DNA of 64,000 nt from JAICYJ01 sp963797565. GTDB taxonomy: Bacteria > Actinomycetota > Thermoleophilia > Gaiellales > JAICJC01. Every line of letters begins with the position of its first letter. The first letter of the stretch is position 1. The notes below the pieces were generated by a model. That model was not told the DNA's origin, made no database searches, and worked only from the letters and a program-made list of their open reading frames with translations. The translations under genes were made by a program, and so were the position numbers. The stretch is from contig CAWCPM010000008.1 in NCBI GenBank assembly GCA_963797565.1, positions 62,001 through 126,000 on the forward strand, given 5' to 3'. This document shows positions 63,425-64,000 of this stretch, piece after piece.

Positions 63425-63589
63425 GTGAAGTATGTAGCACCGGTGGTGGTGGATTTCGGTTCCATCGCTGACCACACGTTCATCCACACGAACAAGACGG
63501 GCCACCAGGTCCACAAGGATCACATCGTGTGTGAGACCGACAAGTTCGGCGAGTATTCGTGCGGTAGCCACGGCGGCTCGACCAGCTAA
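63425..63589 (+). CDS. Lasso-type RiPP precursor peptide with non-canonical core
   Basis: 54 residues from GTG 63425. The leader MKYVAPVVVDFGSIADHTF carries Tyr3 and Pro6 of the RRE-binding YxxP motif and Thr18; with the core starting at Ile20 these fall exactly at -17, -14 and -2, the canonical lasso spacing. The predicted core (20-54) begins IHTNKTGHQVHKD: it has no Asp/Glu at 7-9 (the first acid is Asp at core 13), two Cys (36 and 46 of the precursor), and a C-terminal GGSTS ending in Ser. The acid-rich middle ETDKFGEYSCG is notable. An in-frame TTG or ATG upstream would give a longer leader but the ribosome-binding site fits 63425. Confidence 0.85.
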   Translation: MKYVAPVVVDFGSIADHTFIHTNKTGHQVHKDHIVCETDKFGEYSCGSHGGSTS

Positions 63590-63613
63590 CCGGCGCTCTT
63601 CGTTCTGACCGGA

Positions 63614-64000
63614 TTGACGGGCAGTTCATCCGGGGGCGCAACACCCCTGAGCGCTGTCCTGGATGCTCGTGACGTTACCCGGTCGTTCGGCGATAAGCAG
63701 GTTCTGTCCGGCGTCGACCTTCAGGTCGGCGCCGGACGTATTTCTGCGCTGCTTGGCCCCAACGGCGCCGGCAAGACGACCTTCCTGCGGATCCTGACCG
63801 GGCTGCTCCTGGCAGAAGGCGGGCACGTGTCGGTGGCCGGGATCGATGTGCGCGACGACCCGATGGCCGCTCGTCGCCACATCGGGTTCTTCCCGTCCGC
63901 CGACCGCACCTTCTACAACCGCATCACCGGCCTCGAGAACCTGGCCTTCTTCGGGCGCATGTACGGGATAGGCCGTCAGGAGGCATTGACGCGCGCCCGC
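63614..64000 (+). CDS. ABC transporter ATP-binding protein, truncated by window edge
   Basis: 129 residues visible from a TTG at 63614 (a CTG/GTG start further in is possible). Walker A GPNGAGKTT and VLDARDVTRSFGDKQVLSGV upstream place it with ABC-2-type exporter ATPases; the signature and Walker B lie off the window. It starts 25 bp after the precursor stop, so it probably exports the mature peptide and gives self-immunity, as in other lasso clusters. Confidence 0.85.
   Translation, partial: MTGSSSGGATPLSAVLDARDVTRSFGDKQVLSGVDLQVGAGRISALLGPNGAGKTTFLRILTGLLLAEGGHVSVAGIDVRDDPMAARRHIGFFPSADRTFYNRITGLENLAFFGRMYGIGRQEALTRAR

Noticed and set aside
1..64000. tRNA or rRNA genes
   Set aside because: A scan by eye for T-arm (GGTTCGAATCC-like) and rRNA sequences gave none that fold into a cloverleaf.

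Overview
The window is very GC-rich, with densely packed genes, many GTG and some TTG starts, and frequent 4-8 nt ATGA/GTGA/ATGTCTGA overlaps. These traits, a fused MoaD-MoaE, SelA/SelB, an EttA-type ABC-F protein and a lasso-type leader reading KYVAP...FGSIADHT suggest an actinobacterium, possibly of the Thermoleophilia (Solirubrobacterales/Gaiellales). That placement is inference from gene content, not from a marker. No rRNA, tRNA, CRISPR array, insertion sequence or phage gene was seen. No gene-free stretch exceeds about 260 bases.

Layout. (1) 1-5.5 kb: C-terminally truncated S9 peptidase, a cNMP/CBS/DUF294 nucleotidyltransferase-like regulator, an APC permease and a universal-stress protein. 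(2) 5.5-20.4 kb: nearly complete IMP pathway in two blocks, purD-E-(VOC)-B-C-S-Q and purL-F-M-N-H, split by three unrelated genes (LtrA-like, O-antigen-ligase-like, His/Gly-rich secreted protein). No purK is present and PurE has unusual active-site-region residues. (3) 20.5-32.7 kb: DUF3052-like protein, two-gene ABC exporter, second APC permease, membrane protein, EttA, MATE exporter, GMC oxidoreductase, His-rich surface protein, lipoprotein, cupin, MsrB. (4) 32.7-43.7 kb: cofactor region with a MobA/beta-grasp fusion, a symmetric hairpin element, selB-selA, a D,D-carboxypeptidase, a kinase/M23/aminotransferase fusion, an M50 protease, MoaD-MoaE, a candidate structured RNA and methylmalonyl-CoA mutase large subunit. 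Mo-cofactor and selenocysteine genes side by side fit a selenium/molybdenum enzyme such as formate dehydrogenase elsewhere in the genome. (5) 43.7-59 kb: exopolysaccharide locus with sulfotransferase, two Wzy/ligase-like proteins, GH5-like lipoprotein, polyprenyl-phosphate sugar transferase, Wzz/CpsD-like protein, AlkP-type phosphodiesterase, two GT4 glycosyltransferases and a large NHL/beta-propeller secreted protein. (6) 59-64 kb: a lasso-peptide-type RiPP cluster (nucleotidyltransferase, B2 protease, HprK-like kinase, Asn-synthetase-like cyclase) transcribed leftward, with a divergent short precursor gene and an ABC transporter ATPase that runs off the right edge.

The best candidate for something new is the RiPP cluster. 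Its precursor has the canonical Y(-17)/P(-14)/T(-2) leader spacing, but the predicted core has no Asp/Glu at positions 7-9, carries two Cys and ends in Ser, next to a kinase and a nucleotidyltransferase. Second is a roughly 100-nt structured element with a 10-bp closing stem upstream of the mutase; third is a 142-bp doubly symmetric element between selB and mobA.

About ten otherwise intact genes, including purD, purF and ettA, carry apparent single-base frameshifts, often at short G/C runs. This looks like residual sequencing or assembly error more than decay. For those genes the coordinates given span the whole reconstructed gene.
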